From NCBI RefSeq assembly GCF_003086795.1, contig NZ_CP026003.1:160445-224444 (forward strand): 64,000 nt of DNA. The letters are read 5' to 3'. Under the pieces are notes generated by a model that ran no database searches, was not told the DNA's origin, and was given only the letters and a program-made list of their open reading frames with translations. The position numbers and the translations under genes were made by a program. This DNA comes from Stenotrophomonas sp. SAU14A_NAIMI4_5 (GTDB lineage: Bacteria; Pseudomonadota; Gammaproteobacteria; Xanthomonadales; Xanthomonadaceae). Below are positions 53,909 to 63,688 of this stretch, piece by piece. Position 1 is the first letter of the stretch, and each line of letters starts with the position of its first letter.

Positions 53909-54580
53909 ATGACGCCTCGCCATATCGGCTTCTCATGGATGATCGCGTTGCTGGCCGCGTGTTCGCAGGCCCCGGTACCGCAGGCGGGCACCGATTCCGC
54001 GCCGGCTGCTGCAACGCCGACCGACGCGCCCGCCGCCGCCACCGTGGTCGAACCAGAACCGACTATCGAAGACGACGTGGACCCTTCGGTGTGGGACAAC
54101 GAAGGCGAGCCGGAAGAACAAACCCCCGGCGCGGAGCTCACTTGCAAGGACAATCCGCTGGCCACCCATTTCTTCACCCTGGTGGGCGGCAACACCGTGG
54201 ACGACTGCGGCCGCGAGGACCCGAAGGTGCTGGCCGCGTTCAATGCCCTGATGCAGAACACCGCAGCGGCCGAAGTCAGCGACAAGGACATTCCTTCGCT
54301 GCGCAAGCGCCTGCTGAGCGGGCCCAGTGGACCGGGCGAGCTGGTGGTGCTGCAGGGTGAGCCGTGGTGGTTCTATACCGCCTGCCAGGCCCACGATTGC
54401 CCGGGCACCGCGCTGGCGATGCTGTACTCGCCCGAGCAGTCGAAGATGGTCGGCCGCCTGACCGCGCGCTGCCGGGTGTGGTGGCTGGGCGAACCCAGCG
54501 CCGAACAACGCGAGCAGATCGCGCAGCTGCGCCCGCTGGATGATGCCGCGTTGACGGAAGACAGCGCGCTCTGCGAGTGA
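53909..54580 (+). CDS. Ivy-like lipoprotein (candidate lysozyme inhibitor)
   Basis: A 223-residue lipoprotein (lipobox LLAAC, C18). Residues about 20-75 are an Ala/Pro/Glu-rich linker with an acidic patch. The folded part ends with 'WWFYTACQAHDCPGTALAML', in which C159-Q-A-H-D-C164 closely resembles the CKPHDC loop that Ivy inserts into the c-type lysozyme active site. The assignment rests on that motif and the following strand pattern; overall identity cannot be judged here. If correct, it protects peptidoglycan from host lysozyme or controls endogenous transglycosylases. Confidence 0.6.
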   Translation: MTPRHIGFSWMIALLAACSQAPVPQAGTDSAPAAATPTDAPAAATVVEPEPTIEDDVDPSVWDNEGEPEEQTPGAELTCKDNPLATHFFTLVGGNTVDDCGREDPKVLAAFNALMQNTAAAEVSDKDIPSLRKRLLSGPSGPGELVVLQGEPWWFYTACQAHDCPGTALAMLYSPEQSKMVGRLTARCRVWWLGEPSAEQREQIAQLRPLDDAALTEDSALCE

Positions 54581-54651
54581 GAGCGGGACTGGAATCAACG
54601 CCCGATTGCAGGGCAACTGATGGATGGTCCTGCCGATGCCAAGGAGAAAGC

Positions 54652-55929
54652 ATGCAGAAGCTGGTAGTTGCCCTGATGATGCTGTCCCTCTTTTCCTGTG
54701 CGCGTGCGGCGAGCGCATCGCCTCACACGGATGCCGTGAGTGCAGCGCTCGTAAAGGCCCGGTTTGATCGTGCCTTGCCTTCTTTGGAAAAATGCCGGGA
54801 GGAACGCGAGCAAGGTCACGCTCTGATATGTGCCCACATGCATGCGGCAATCCTGAAAAATCAGGGCAATGGACGCGAGTGGGCCCGAAGCATGATGTTC
54901 CTTCGCGGCACCGCGCACTTGGCCACGGGCACGGACGCTGCTGAGCTTTCCAGAAGCTTCGCCGGCGTCGACTTCCAGGCCATTGCAGCGCTGCCCCGTT
55001 ACACAATGACCCGGCCGGACGGCAGCCTGGTAATCCCTACGCTGGGTGCCGACGCTGCGGCGGGAACCCGCTGGTCTGACAGCGTCGGCAAGAGCTATCT
55101 CGTCAGGATCGAAACCGACGCGGGCCACTCGGTCGCGATGGTGGATACCGGTGCCCCCGCCGCATTGAGCATGTCAGGCCGTACTGCAGACGCGCTTGGC
55201 ATCAAACGCGTCGTTGCAACCATCAAGGGTACGGCAATGCTGTTGGACGCCGACATCCCGGTGCACCAGGAAGAACTACGTTTTGCCGAACATGTTCGCA
55301 TTGGACCCATGGAACTCCGTAATGTCCTGGTCCAGGTCAATCCACGCGATCAGGAAGATGGCGCAATTATCGGCATGGGCCTGCTCGCGAAGTTCAGCAA
55401 CGTCAGCTTCACGGAAGGCGAGATTGCATTCGATCAGCCCAGGCCTATCGGGAGCAAGTCGGCACCCTTCAAGTTCGCGCACGACATGGGTCTGGGCGCA
55501 AGTCTCGTGATCTTCAATGTAGATACGCAGGGTGCTGTTCGTAAGGCGATGTTTGATACCGGCCTGACGGCATTGATGGCTTATACAAGCGAGCTGGCAG
55601 TGCGCACCGCGGGCGAAGTCACGTCTGAAGACCCACCTGATGTTGGCGGAAGAAGGGGCATCCCTTACAAGTTCTCCAGGCAGAGCGCTTCCTTCAACGG
55701 TATCAATCTGATCGACGCGCCCACCGTCCTGCTGTGGAAGTCGCCTCGCACTCTGCCCTTCGAAGTGATGTTGGGGGGGCAGATCCAGAAGGCCTTCAAC
55801 GCCCAGATCGATTTCGACAACGGAAACCTGTACTTCTGGCCACCAACCGCAGAGCAGCAGCGGCTTGTGTGCGGGAAACAGCCCAAGGATGAGGGACCAC
55901 CCAAGGACAACGCCACCTATTGCGGGTGA
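54652..55929 (+). CDS. Two-DTG retropepsin-like aspartyl protease homologue
   Basis: A 425-residue protein with a Sec signal (MQKLVVALMMLSLFSCARAAS; the SFSC-like end could also be a lipobox). Two aspartyl-protease motifs are present: 'AMVDTGAPAALSMS' with D165 and 'AMFDTGLTALMAYT' with D302, 137 residues apart. Each is followed by a hydrophobic-hydrophobic-Gly strand (AIIGMGLL; FEVMLGGQI). Retropepsins act as dimers with one DTG each; a single chain with two resembles pepsin-like bilobal design. Codon use is less GC-skewed than neighbours, hinting at later acquisition. Confidence 0.75.
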   Translation: MQKLVVALMMLSLFSCARAASASPHTDAVSAALVKARFDRALPSLEKCREEREQGHALICAHMHAAILKNQGNGREWARSMMFLRGTAHLATGTDAAELSRSFAGVDFQAIAALPRYTMTRPDGSLVIPTLGADAAAGTRWSDSVGKSYLVRIETDAGHSVAMVDTGAPAALSMSGRTADALGIKRVVATIKGTAMLLDADIPVHQEELRFAEHVRIGPMELRNVLVQVNPRDQEDGAIIGMGLLAKFSNVSFTEGEIAFDQPRPIGSKSAPFKFAHDMGLGASLVIFNVDTQGAVRKAMFDTGLTALMAYTSELAVRTAGEVTSEDPPDVGGRRGIPYKFSRQSASFNGINLIDAPTVLLWKSPRTLPFEVMLGGQIQKAFNAQIDFDNGNLYFWPPTAEQQRLVCGKQPKDEGPPKDNATYCG

Positions 55930-55945
55930 TGCAACCGCACAGATA

Positions 55946-55966
55946 GCGCCGGGCCATGCCCGGCGC
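55946..55966. terminator. GC hairpin between convergent genes
   Basis: GCGCCGGGC-CAT-GCCCGGCGC, a perfect 9-bp stem, lies between the stops of the aspartyl protease gene and the minus-strand gene at 55984. There is no T-run, so termination is inferred from position. Confidence 0.65.
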
Positions 55967-55983
55967 ATTGTCCGCACCGCGCG

Positions 55984-56343
55984 TCATTCCTCCGGACGCA
56001 TGCGCGCGGTGGCCTGCCCATTGATGGCCAGGCAGGCCATGATCAGACCCTCCATCACCCGGTCGCCGGGGTAATCCTCATCCGGGCCGTTCTGGCGGAT
56101 GCGTTCGCCCGCCAGCAGCATTTCCAGGGCGATGGTCAGGCCGGCGCGTGCGCAATCTACATCGGCCAAGGCGATGCGGCGGCCGATGCGCAGCTCCGGT
56201 TCGGGCCAGGGCTGGCCATCGGCGGCGGCGCCGCAGCCGATGTCCTTCAGGGCGTTGATGAAGGCGCTGCCCGGGCGGGTCGACGGGGCGTCGTCGTCCT
56301 CGCTGTTGGCAGGCGTGTGAGCGGGAAACTTCGGTGTGGTCAT
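55984..56343 (-). CDS. Hypothetical small acidic protein
   Basis: A 119-residue protein I do not recognise, starting MTTPKFPAHTPANSEDDDAP. It has a disordered acidic N-terminus and a helical C-terminal half ('GLTIALEMLLAGERIRQNGP', 'DRVMEGLIMACLAINGQATA'). No signal. Small genes of this build are common in pseudomonad and xanthomonad genomes with unknown roles. Its 5' side faces the long inverted-repeat element at 56.37-56.56 kb, which would lie in or near its leader. Confidence 0.62.
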   Translation of the reverse strand: MTTPKFPAHTPANSEDDDAPSTRPGSAFINALKDIGCGAAADGQPWPEPELRIGRRIALADVDCARAGLTIALEMLLAGERIRQNGPDEDYPGDRVMEGLIMACLAINGQATARMRPEE

Positions 56344-56369
56344 GGCGAGAGCTCCGTGCAGACAGTCGG

Positions 56370-56560
56370 TAGCCGCCACACAAAGGTGGCGGGCGGAGAC
56401 GTGGCTCGAAAACCGGTGACAGTGAACCGGCAGGCACAAGGCCTCCACGCTCCGCCCGCCATAGCCGGCAGACGGATTGCCAACCGGCGCCACACGGGGT
56501 GACGCCGGCTGGCAAGCGCAAACACTTCACTGTCAAAAGCTCCGGGTTTTCGAGGCCCGG
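56370..56560. repeat. Nested inverted-repeat element with competing pairings
   Basis: Outer stem: CTCGAAAACC (56405-56414) with GGTTTTCGAG (56545-56554), continued by TGACAGTGAA (about 56417-56426) with TTCACTGTCA (56525-56534). Inner hairpin: TTGCCAACCGGCG with CGCCGGCTGGCAA (about 56477-56516). In addition GGCGGGCGGAG (about 56389-56399) pairs with CTCCGCCCGCC (about 56450-56460); this pairing crosses the outer stem, so both cannot form together as simple hairpins. The region precedes the minus-strand gene at 55984-56343. It is not SMAG-like. Confidence 0.75.
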
Positions 56561-56863
56561 CCACCCGTTGTCGGTGGCACGTCATCTGTACTCGCTTGCT
56601 TGCGCTGCGCCCATCAGACAAGTTGCAAACCCGTTCGATGCGAGACGCTTTCGGCATTTTTGCATGCTGTTAAGTCGCGCAAGAGGCAGGCGCCGCAAGG
56701 CCCGCCAGGATGCGGGGAATATGCGACATGCGTCGAGGTTGCCGCGCAGGCCACGGGCGCCGCTGCCGGTCGATGGCGACATGTCTGGCGGTCGCGCGGG
56801 GTACGCGCTGGCAGCTGATACGCTTGGGCCCAATGGTCCGTGCGACCAAGGAGTGGATCGGCA
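56561..56863. other. Non-coding gap
   Basis: About 300 bp with no convincing gene, repeat or terminator. It should contain the promoters for the genes on both sides. Base composition is slightly richer in A+T around 56640-56680 (GGCATTTTTGCATGC). Confidence 0.5.
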
Positions 56864-57301
56864 ATGGAGTTTGATTCGATCAGCCCTGCCATCAGCGGGG
56901 TGATGGGCGGAATGCTCGCGACGGCGCTGGTCGCGCGCTGGTCGCGCGATCTGCCTGGCGGCTACAGAGGTGAATCCCGCCAGCGCCTCGCCCGTGAGCA
57001 TCGTGTGTCCATCTGGACGGCGAATGCACTGTTCTTTGTCGGCCTCTTTTCTGGCGTGGCGCTCTACCCGCTGGGTGGTTTCGCGAATACGGACTGGCGG
57101 CCGTTGCTCTGGGGCTTCGGCCTGGCATCCGTGCTTCCCCTGCTTGCGATTGCCGTTGTTTCGCTTCTCTCTGGTCGCAGGCTGAAAGAGGGATTCGTTG
57201 CGTTCGCGCTGGGCCAGGGCAGCCCTGTGTGGGTGACCTATCTTCCCTTGGGTGCGGGTGTCGTGGCATTTGGATTTGCGGTTGCCGATCTGGCGAGCTG
57301 A
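56864..57301 (+). CDS. Hypothetical inner-membrane protein
   Basis: A 145-residue protein with about four hydrophobic helices ('ISPAISGVMGGMLATALVA', 'WTANALFFVGLFSGVALYPL', 'WGFGLASVLPLLAIAVVSLL', 'YLPLGAGVVAFGFAVADLA'). No family recognised. AAGGAG lies 10 bases before the ATG. It stands alone, convergent with a second small membrane-protein gene. Confidence 0.7.
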   Translation: MEFDSISPAISGVMGGMLATALVARWSRDLPGGYRGESRQRLAREHRVSIWTANALFFVGLFSGVALYPLGGFANTDWRPLLWGFGLASVLPLLAIAVVSLLSGRRLKEGFVAFALGQGSPVWVTYLPLGAGVVAFGFAVADLAS

Positions 57302-57331
57302 TTCATGTTGGCGATGCGCGTCTGCCGCCCA

Positions 57332-57574
57332 CTACTTCCCCCAGCGCCACCCCGGCGGCGCGCCTTTCAGCCAGCAGACCAGCACAAGCACCAGAATCAC
57401 CGCCCACGTGTACAGCTGGAACGCCACGGGCCGTTGGATCGGGGAGAACAGGAACGGGCCCGCCGGCAGCAGCACGAGTGCCACGGCATAAACCACCCAG
57501 CCCTGCCAGGCGCAGGGCAAGCCCCAGCCCCAGCCGTATCGCTTCCGTGTGAACCAGTATTTCCTGTCGTCCAT
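57332..57574 (-). CDS. Small hypothetical membrane protein
   Basis: An 80-residue protein starting MDDRKYWFTRKRYGWGWGLP. Two hydrophobic segments ('WVVYAVALVLLPAGPFLF' and 'LYTWAVILVLVLVCWLKG') follow a basic, aromatic head and it ends in 'APPGWRWGK'. Function unknown; the clear start and membrane design suggest a real gene. Confidence 0.7.
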   Translation of the reverse strand: MDDRKYWFTRKRYGWGWGLPCAWQGWVVYAVALVLLPAGPFLFSPIQRPVAFQLYTWAVILVLVLVCWLKGAPPGWRWGK

Positions 57575-57698
57575 GCGTGTGTTGTACCACCTTGTGGGTA
57601 CCGCTCCAACCGTCACCCCCGTTCACCCCGGCAGCAGCGAGAATAGGGCGCCGGGCACGCGCTGATGCGTGCCACTCACTGCCTGCAGGATCGCGAAG

Positions 57699-60350
57699 AT
57701 GTCCAACACTCCTTTTGGCGAATCGTCATGCGCTGCCGCTGCCAGCGGTTGCGTCGAGGTCCGCGGTGCGCGCGAGCACAACCTGAAGAATGTCGACGTC
57801 TCCATTCCGCGCAATGCACTGGTGGTGTTCTCTGGCGTCTCGGGTTCGGGCAAGTCATCGCTGGCCTTCGGCACCGTTTACGCCGAAGCGCAGCGACGCT
57901 ACTTCGAGTCCGTCGCACCCTACGCGCGGCGGCTGATCGACCAGGCCGGCGTGCCCGATGTGGATGCGATCGACGGGCTGCCGCCAGCGGTGGCGCTGCA
58001 GCAGCAACGTGGTGCCAGCAACGCGCGGTCATCGGTGGGTAGTGTCACCACGCTGTCCAGCCTGGTGCGCATGATGTATTCGCGGGCCGGTACCTATCCA
58101 GCCAAACAGCCCATGCTGTACGCCGAGGACTTCTCGCCCAACACGCCGCAGGGCGCCTGCACCACCTGCCACGGCCTTGGCCACGTGTACGAGGTGACCG
58201 AGGCGCTGATGGTGCCCGATCCTTCCCTCAGCATCCGTGAGCGCGCCATCGTTTCCTGGCCACCGGCCTGGCACGGCCAGAATCTGCGCGACATCTTGGT
58301 CACGCTGGGCTACGACATCGATGTGCCGTGGAAGAAACTGCCGAAGAAGGACCGGGACTGGATCCTGTTCACCGAGGAAGCGCCGAGCGTACCGGTCTAT
58401 GCCGGCTTCACCCCCGCCGAAACCCGTGCCGCGCTCAAGCGCAAGCTGGAGCCCAGCTACATGGGCACCTATACCGGCGCGCGCCGCTACGTGCTGCACA
58501 CGTTTGCCAACACGCAGAGTGCGCTGATGCGCAAGCGTGTGTCCCGCTACATGGAAGGCAGGCTGTGCCCGGCCTGCGAAGGCAAGCGGCTCAAGCCCGA
58601 AGCCCTCTCGGTCACCTTCGCGGGCGTGGATATCGGCGAGTTCATGCGGTTGCCGCTGGATCAGCTGGCAGAGCTGCTGGATCCGATTGCGGCGGGGGAT
58701 CTCAGCGCGCACAACCCGGGCACAGGCACCAGCCGCACCGCTACGGGCCGCGATCGCCGCCAACGGGCTGCCGCTGGCCGTGCAAGCCACGCGGCAGCAC
58801 CGGATGTGCGGCGTACGTCGGCAATGTCCGAAGAAAAGCAGCTTGCGGCACAGCGACTGGCTGCAGGAGTCATGGCACGCGTGCACCAGCTGCGTAGCCT
58901 GGGCCTGGGCTATCTGTCTCTGGATCGCGCAACACCGACGCTGTCTGCCGGCGAACTGCAGCGCCTGCGATTGGCCACGCAGTTGAGCTCGCTGCTGTTC
59001 GGCGTGCTGTATGTGCTCGATGAGCCCTCGGCGGGCCTGCATCCTGCCGACAGCAAGGCGCTGTACGACGCACTGGACCGGCTGCGCGACGGCGGCAACT
59101 CGGTGTTCGTGGTCGAACACGATCTGGAACTGATGCGCCGCGCGCAGTGGCTGGTGGATGTTGGCCCCGAGGCGGGCGAGCACGGTGGACGCGTCCTCTA
59201 CAGTGGCGAGCCTGAAGGCCTGCGCCAGATCGCGGACTCGCGCACGGCCCGCTATCTGTTCGACCAGGTACCCGCACCCGCCAGCCGGCAGCGCAGCGCG
59301 CTCAGCTGGCTGGAGCTGCAGGACATCCACCGGCACAACCTGAAGGGTGTGGACGCGCAGGTACCGCTGGGCCTGCTGACCGCGGTGACCGGCATTTCCG
59401 GCTCCGGCAAATCCAGCCTGATGGCGCAGGCCTTGCCGGAGCTGATGCTGCTGCACCTGGGCCATGAGCCGGTGGAGGACACCGCTGAAAGCACACCGAC
59501 CGATGGCCCTACGGTGATTGAAGCAACGCGCGGCCGGCTGGCGGGCGATGTCGATGCCATCCAGCGGGTCGTGCAGGTGGACCAGAAGCCGATCGGCCGC
59601 ACGCCGCGTTCCAACCTGGCCACCTACACCGGGCTGTTCGACCACGTGCGCAAGCTGTTTGCCGCGACGCCTGCAGCGCGCCGTCGAAAGTTCGACGCAG
59701 GCCGCTTCTCGTTCAATGTGGCCAAGGGCCGCTGCGAAACCTGTGAAGGCGAAGGCTTCGTCAGCGTCGAGCTTCTGTTCATGCCCAGCGTCTATGCGCC
59801 GTGCCCCACTTGCCACGGCGCGCGCTACAACGAGGCCACGCTGAAGGTGCTGTGGAACGAGCGCACCATCGCAGAGGTGCTGCAGATGACGGTGGACGAA
59901 GCGCATGCGTTCTTCAGCGAGGAAGATGCCATCGCGCGGCCGCTGCACTTGTTGAAGGAAATCGGTCTGGGCTATCTGCGGCTGGGCCAGCCGGCCACCG
60001 AGCTTTCAGGCGGTGAGGCGCAACGCATCAAGCTCGCCACCGAGCTGCAGCGCAGCCAGCGTGGGCGCAGCCTGTACGTGCTGGATGAGCCCACCACGGG
60101 CCTGCACGCATCCGATGCGGACCGGCTGATGGTGCAGCTGCAGCGCCTGGTGGCGGCGGGAAACACGGTGGTGATGATCGAGCACGACATGCGTGCGGTC
60201 GCGCAGGCCGACTGGGTGATCGACGTCGGGCCGGGCGCAGGTGGAGCGGGCGGCACCATCGTGGCAAAGGGAACACCGCATCAGGTCGCGCGTGCGAAAG
60301 GCAGCAGGACGGCGCCGTTCCTGGCGCAGGAGTTGTCGAGGAGCGCTTGA
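57699..60350 (+). CDS. UvrA paralogue (class II excinuclease ABC subunit A-like)
   Basis: An 883-residue ABC ATPase of the UvrA family, about 60 residues shorter than housekeeping UvrA. First ATPase: Walker [10 protein letters not shown] (46-54) and signature LSAGELQR; second: GISGSGKSS and [12 protein letters not shown] with '[12 protein letters not shown]'. Zinc-type Cys pairs are in '[10 protein letters not shown]', '[10 protein letters not shown]' and 'CETCEGEGF...CPTCHGARY'. The UvrB-binding region appears reduced, typical of UvrA2-type proteins linked to drug or DNA-damage tolerance. Residues about 334-378 are an Arg/Ala/Thr-rich stretch that looks unconserved. Confidence 0.9.
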   Translation: MSNTPFGESSCAAAASGCVEVRGAREHNLKNVDVSIPRNALVVFSGVSGSGKSSLAFGTVYAEAQRRYFESVAPYARRLIDQAGVPDVDAIDGLPPAVALQQQRGASNARSSVGSVTTLSSLVRMMYSRAGTYPAKQPMLYAEDFSPNTPQGACTTCHGLGHVYEVTEALMVPDPSLSIRERAIVSWPPAWHGQNLRDILVTLGYDIDVPWKKLPKKDRDWILFTEEAPSVPVYAGFTPAETRAALKRKLEPSYMGTYTGARRYVLHTFANTQSALMRKRVSRYMEGRLCPACEGKRLKPEALSVTFAGVDIGEFMRLPLDQLAELLDPIAAGDLSAHNPGTGTSRTATGRDRRQRAAAGRASHAAAPDVRRTSAMSEEKQLAAQRLAAGVMARVHQLRSLGLGYLSLDRATPTLSAGELQRLRLATQLSSLLFGVLYVLDEPSAGLHPADSKALYDALDRLRDGGNSVFVVEHDLELMRRAQWLVDVGPEAGEHGGRVLYSGEPEGLRQIADSRTARYLFDQVPAPASRQRSALSWLELQDIHRHNLKGVDAQVPLGLLTAVTGISGSGKSSLMAQALPELMLLHLGHEPVEDTAESTPTDGPTVIEATRGRLAGDVDAIQRVVQVDQKPIGRTPRSNLATYTGLFDHVRKLFAATPAARRRKFDAGRFSFNVAKGRCETCEGEGFVSVELLFMPSVYAPCPTCHGARYNEATLKVLWNERTIAEVLQMTVDEAHAFFSEEDAIARPLHLLKEIGLGYLRLGQPATELSGGEAQRIKLATELQRSQRGRSLYVLDEPTTGLHASDADRLMVQLQRLVAAGNTVVMIEHDMRAVAQADWVIDVGPGAGGAGGTIVAKGTPHQVARAKGSRTAPFLAQELSRSA

Positions 60351-60530
60351 GTTGAGTTCTGCATGACCGAGCATGGCCAGCTGGGCAACCGGGTATGGTC
60401 ATCGGCCAGCAGCACATAACCACTCGGCATTTCTGCATTGGGGCGCGAGCGGGGTTAATGAATGTGCAATGTCTGGCGCGCCCCTCGCGGCGCGCAGGCA
60501 GCGCTTCCCCCACTACCCGTACGCCCCACG

Positions 60531-63524
60531 ATGACGACTGCTCGTTCCTCACTGCGCCCGCGATTGCTGGCGTTGGCGGTGTTGCTTGCCACCGCGTCCC
60601 CCGCACTGCATGCCCAGTCCACCACCGGCGCCATCGCCGGCCTCGCGCCTCCTTCGGCGCAGCGCATCTTCGTCCGCAGCGACACCGGCCTCACCCGTGA
60701 GGTGACGGTGGACGCGCGTGGCCGCTACACCATCGGCCAGCTGCCGCTGGGCCGCTATTCCGTGGAAGCACGCGATGCCGACGGCAAGGTGCTGCAGACC
60801 CGTGAGGGCGTTGCGCTGACCGTGGGCACCAGCACCGAGGTCTCGTTCGGTGAGGTCACGCGCCTGGATGGCGTGCAGGTCAGCGCTGATCGCGCGGCGG
60901 CTGCGATCGACGTCAGCAGCGTGGATTCGCGCACGGTGATCACCGCCGAGCAGCTGCAGCGCCTGCCGCTGGGCCGCTCGGCCGAGGCCATCGCCCAGCT
61001 TGCACCGGGCGTGGTCGGCAACGGTGGCAACGGCAGCTATGCCGGCCCGACCGGCGCGCAGCTGGTCAGCTTCGGCGGTTCGTCGGCGGCCGAGAACGCG
61101 TACTACATCAACGGCTTCAACAGCACCGATCCGCTGCGTGGCCTGGGCGGCCTGACGCTGCCCTATGGCAGCATCGACCAGCAGGAAATCTACACCGGCG
61201 GCTACAGCGCCAAGTACGGCCGTTCCGATGGCGGCGTCATCAACGCCGTCGGCAAGCGCGGCACGAATGACTGGCACTTCGGTGGGCAGTTCACCTGGGA
61301 GCCGGCCTCCACGCGCTCGGACAAGGACGACGTGCGCTACCCGGGCGACGGCGCGCTGTACTCACCGGAGAGCAAGGACCGCGAGTGGGTGACCACACAG
61401 AGCATCTACGCCGGCGGCCCGCTGATCGAAGACAAGCTGTTCTTCTTCGGCTCCTACGAACTGGAGCGCCGCGAAGGCACCGACGTCAAGAACGTCGAGG
61501 CGACCAACTCCTACTCGAAGTATGAGTACAACCGTCCGCGCTGGTACGCCAAGCTGGACTGGAACATCACCGACAACCACCTGCTGGAGCTGACCGGCGC
61601 CTCCAGCCGCAACGTGTTCCGCGGCGACATCTTCGCCTACGACTACGACACGCTGACCCGTGGCGCGCAGCGCGGCAAGGAAGACACCACCAAGACCGGC
61701 GGCGACCTGTGGACGGCCAAGTACACCGGCTACCTGACCGACCGCCTCACCGTGAGCGCGCAGTACGGCGAGATGAAGACCGATGATTACATCGGCAATC
61801 CCGCCTATGACGGCAGCCTGACCTACATCAACAGCGCCAACCTGCAGAACCCGGCGCTCAACGGTGGCACGCCGATCACCAATGCGCAGACCACCTCGCT
61901 GCTGGTCGACCCCGCGCGCGGCAACCGCAGCAACAACCTGCGCCTGGATGCGAACTATGTGCTGGGAGACCACAGCATCACCGTGGGCATCGACAACCAG
62001 AACGCCCGCGCGCTCAACCGTGGCTCGGTGGCATCGGCCGATGGCTACTACTGGATCTACGGCCAGTCGAACCCGAACGTGCCGATCAATACCGGCCTGG
62101 GCGTGCCGGCCACCGGCGGCATCCGCAATGGCCAGGACGGCTACTACGTGCGCCAGTACATCTACAGTGCACTGGCGTCGGTGCGCGCATCGCAGCGGGC
62201 GCAGTACATCGAGGACAACTGGCAGGTGACCGACCGCCTGCTGCTGAACCTGGGCCTGCGCCTGGACCAGTTCACCAACTACAACCGTGATGGCGATGCC
62301 TACATCAAGCAGACCAGCGGGCAGTGGGCGCCGCGCTTGGGCTTCAGCTGGGATGTCGGCGGCGACGGCCGCTTCAAGGTGTTCGGCAACGTGGGCCGCT
62401 ACTACCTGGCGCTGCCGCTGAACCCGGCGTTCAATGCGGCCGGTGCAACGCTGGCAACCTCGACGTACTACACGTACGGCGGCATCGACAGCAACGGCTA
62501 CCCGACCGACCTCACCCAGTTCTCCGATGCGGTTTCGTCCAACAACAACTATGGTCTGCTGCCGGACGCGAAGACGGTGGCCACCTCCGGCATCAAGCCG
62601 TCGTTCCAGGATGAATTCATCCTCGGCTTCACCAAGGCACTGGGCCAGGACTGGGTGTACGGCGCGAAGGCGACGTACCGCGTGCTGCGCAGCGGCGTGG
62701 ACGACTACTGCGATATCGATGCAGTACTCGGAAAGGCCAGCAGCCTCGGCTACAACGTGACCAAGGACAGCAATCCGGTCAGCTGCTGGCTGATCAACCC
62801 GGGCCGTGCGAACACCTTCAATCTGGTCGACACCGGCGGCAACTACGTGAGCGTGCCGCTGACCAATGCCGAGATGGGCTTCCCGAAGTTCAAGCGCAAC
62901 TACTACGCGGTGAACCTGTCGCTGGAACATCCGTTCGACGGGCGCTGGTACGGCCGCGCGGACTACACGTGGTCGCGCAGCTACGGCACCACCGAAGGCC
63001 AGCTGCTGTCGGGCATCGGCCAGACCGCGGTGTCGACCACGCAGGCCTGGGATTACGCCCAGCTGATGGAGCACACCAACGGGCCGCAGAGCAACGACCA
63101 CACCCACCAGTTCAAGCTGCACGGCTACTACCAGCTGACGCCGGAATGGCTGGTCTCGGCCAACGTGCGGGTGATCTCGGGCACGCCCTTCAGCGCACTG
63201 GGTTCGTATGGCCCGAACTTCGAAGATCCTTCCGGCTATGGCATCGCCTACCACTTCTACAACGGCCAGCCGGCGCCTCCGGGCAGCCAGGGGCGCCTGC
63301 CGTGGCTGAAGCAGCTGGACCTGGGCGTGTCCTACCGCCCGGCCGCGGCCGAGGGTCGACTGGGCTTCAACCTGGATGTCTTCAATGTGTTCAACAGCCA
63401 GGTCGCGCTGTGGAAGTCGCCGTACTCCGAGCTGGACCCGGGCCAGCCTGACCCGTTGTACGGCGCAGCGACCGTGCGCCAGGCACCGCGCTCGCTGCGG
63501 GTGAGCGTGAGTTACGACTACTGA
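60531..63524 (+). CDS. TonB-dependent receptor with carboxypeptidase-like N-terminal domain (Oar-like)
   Basis: A 997-residue outer-membrane protein. A Sec signal (MTTARSSLRPRLLALAVLLATASPALHAQ) is followed by a carboxypeptidase-regulatory-like domain ('VDARGRYTIGQLPLGRYSVE'), then a plug ('LPLGRSAEAIAQLAPGVVGN', 'YYINGFNSTDPLRGLGGLTL', 'GGYSAKYGRSDGGVINAVGK') and a large barrel ending 'SLRVSVSYDY', a good BAM signal. Oar-like receptors take up or export large substrates such as peptides or polysaccharide parts; ligand unknown. ATG 60531 gives the signal; upstream in-frame starts do not. Confidence 0.92.
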   Translation: MTTARSSLRPRLLALAVLLATASPALHAQSTTGAIAGLAPPSAQRIFVRSDTGLTREVTVDARGRYTIGQLPLGRYSVEARDADGKVLQTREGVALTVGTSTEVSFGEVTRLDGVQVSADRAAAAIDVSSVDSRTVITAEQLQRLPLGRSAEAIAQLAPGVVGNGGNGSYAGPTGAQLVSFGGSSAAENAYYINGFNSTDPLRGLGGLTLPYGSIDQQEIYTGGYSAKYGRSDGGVINAVGKRGTNDWHFGGQFTWEPASTRSDKDDVRYPGDGALYSPESKDREWVTTQSIYAGGPLIEDKLFFFGSYELERREGTDVKNVEATNSYSKYEYNRPRWYAKLDWNITDNHLLELTGASSRNVFRGDIFAYDYDTLTRGAQRGKEDTTKTGGDLWTAKYTGYLTDRLTVSAQYGEMKTDDYIGNPAYDGSLTYINSANLQNPALNGGTPITNAQTTSLLVDPARGNRSNNLRLDANYVLGDHSITVGIDNQNARALNRGSVASADGYYWIYGQSNPNVPINTGLGVPATGGIRNGQDGYYVRQYIYSALASVRASQRAQYIEDNWQVTDRLLLNLGLRLDQFTNYNRDGDAYIKQTSGQWAPRLGFSWDVGGDGRFKVFGNVGRYYLALPLNPAFNAAGATLATSTYYTYGGIDSNGYPTDLTQFSDAVSSNNNYGLLPDAKTVATSGIKPSFQDEFILGFTKALGQDWVYGAKATYRVLRSGVDDYCDIDAVLGKASSLGYNVTKDSNPVSCWLINPGRANTFNLVDTGGNYVSVPLTNAEMGFPKFKRNYYAVNLSLEHPFDGRWYGRADYTWSRSYGTTEGQLLSGIGQTAVSTTQAWDYAQLMEHTNGPQSNDHTHQFKLHGYYQLTPEWLVSANVRVISGTPFSALGSYGPNFEDPSGYGIAYHFYNGQPAPPGSQGRLPWLKQLDLGVSYRPAAAEGRLGFNLDVFNVFNSQVALWKSPYSELDPGQPDPLYGAATVRQAPRSLRVSVSYDY

Positions 63525-63561
63525 GGGAGGGGCTCGGCGCTACCGGGGTCGGAAACCCCGT

Positions 63562-63628
63562 GTAGAGCCGAGCCCATGCTCGGCTGCGATCAGCCGGATG
63601 CAAAGCAGCCGAGCATGGGCTCGGCTCT
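63562..63628. repeat. Inverted SMAG pair
   Basis: GTAGAGCCGAGCCCATGCTCGGCT and AGCCGAGCATGGGCTCGGCTCTT face each other, shortly after the TonB receptor stop. Confidence 0.88.
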
Positions 63629-63688
63629 TGTGTCTTGGAATGGCGCCCTGATCAGGCACAATTCCCCCGGTGACCCCGGGAGGCTCCG

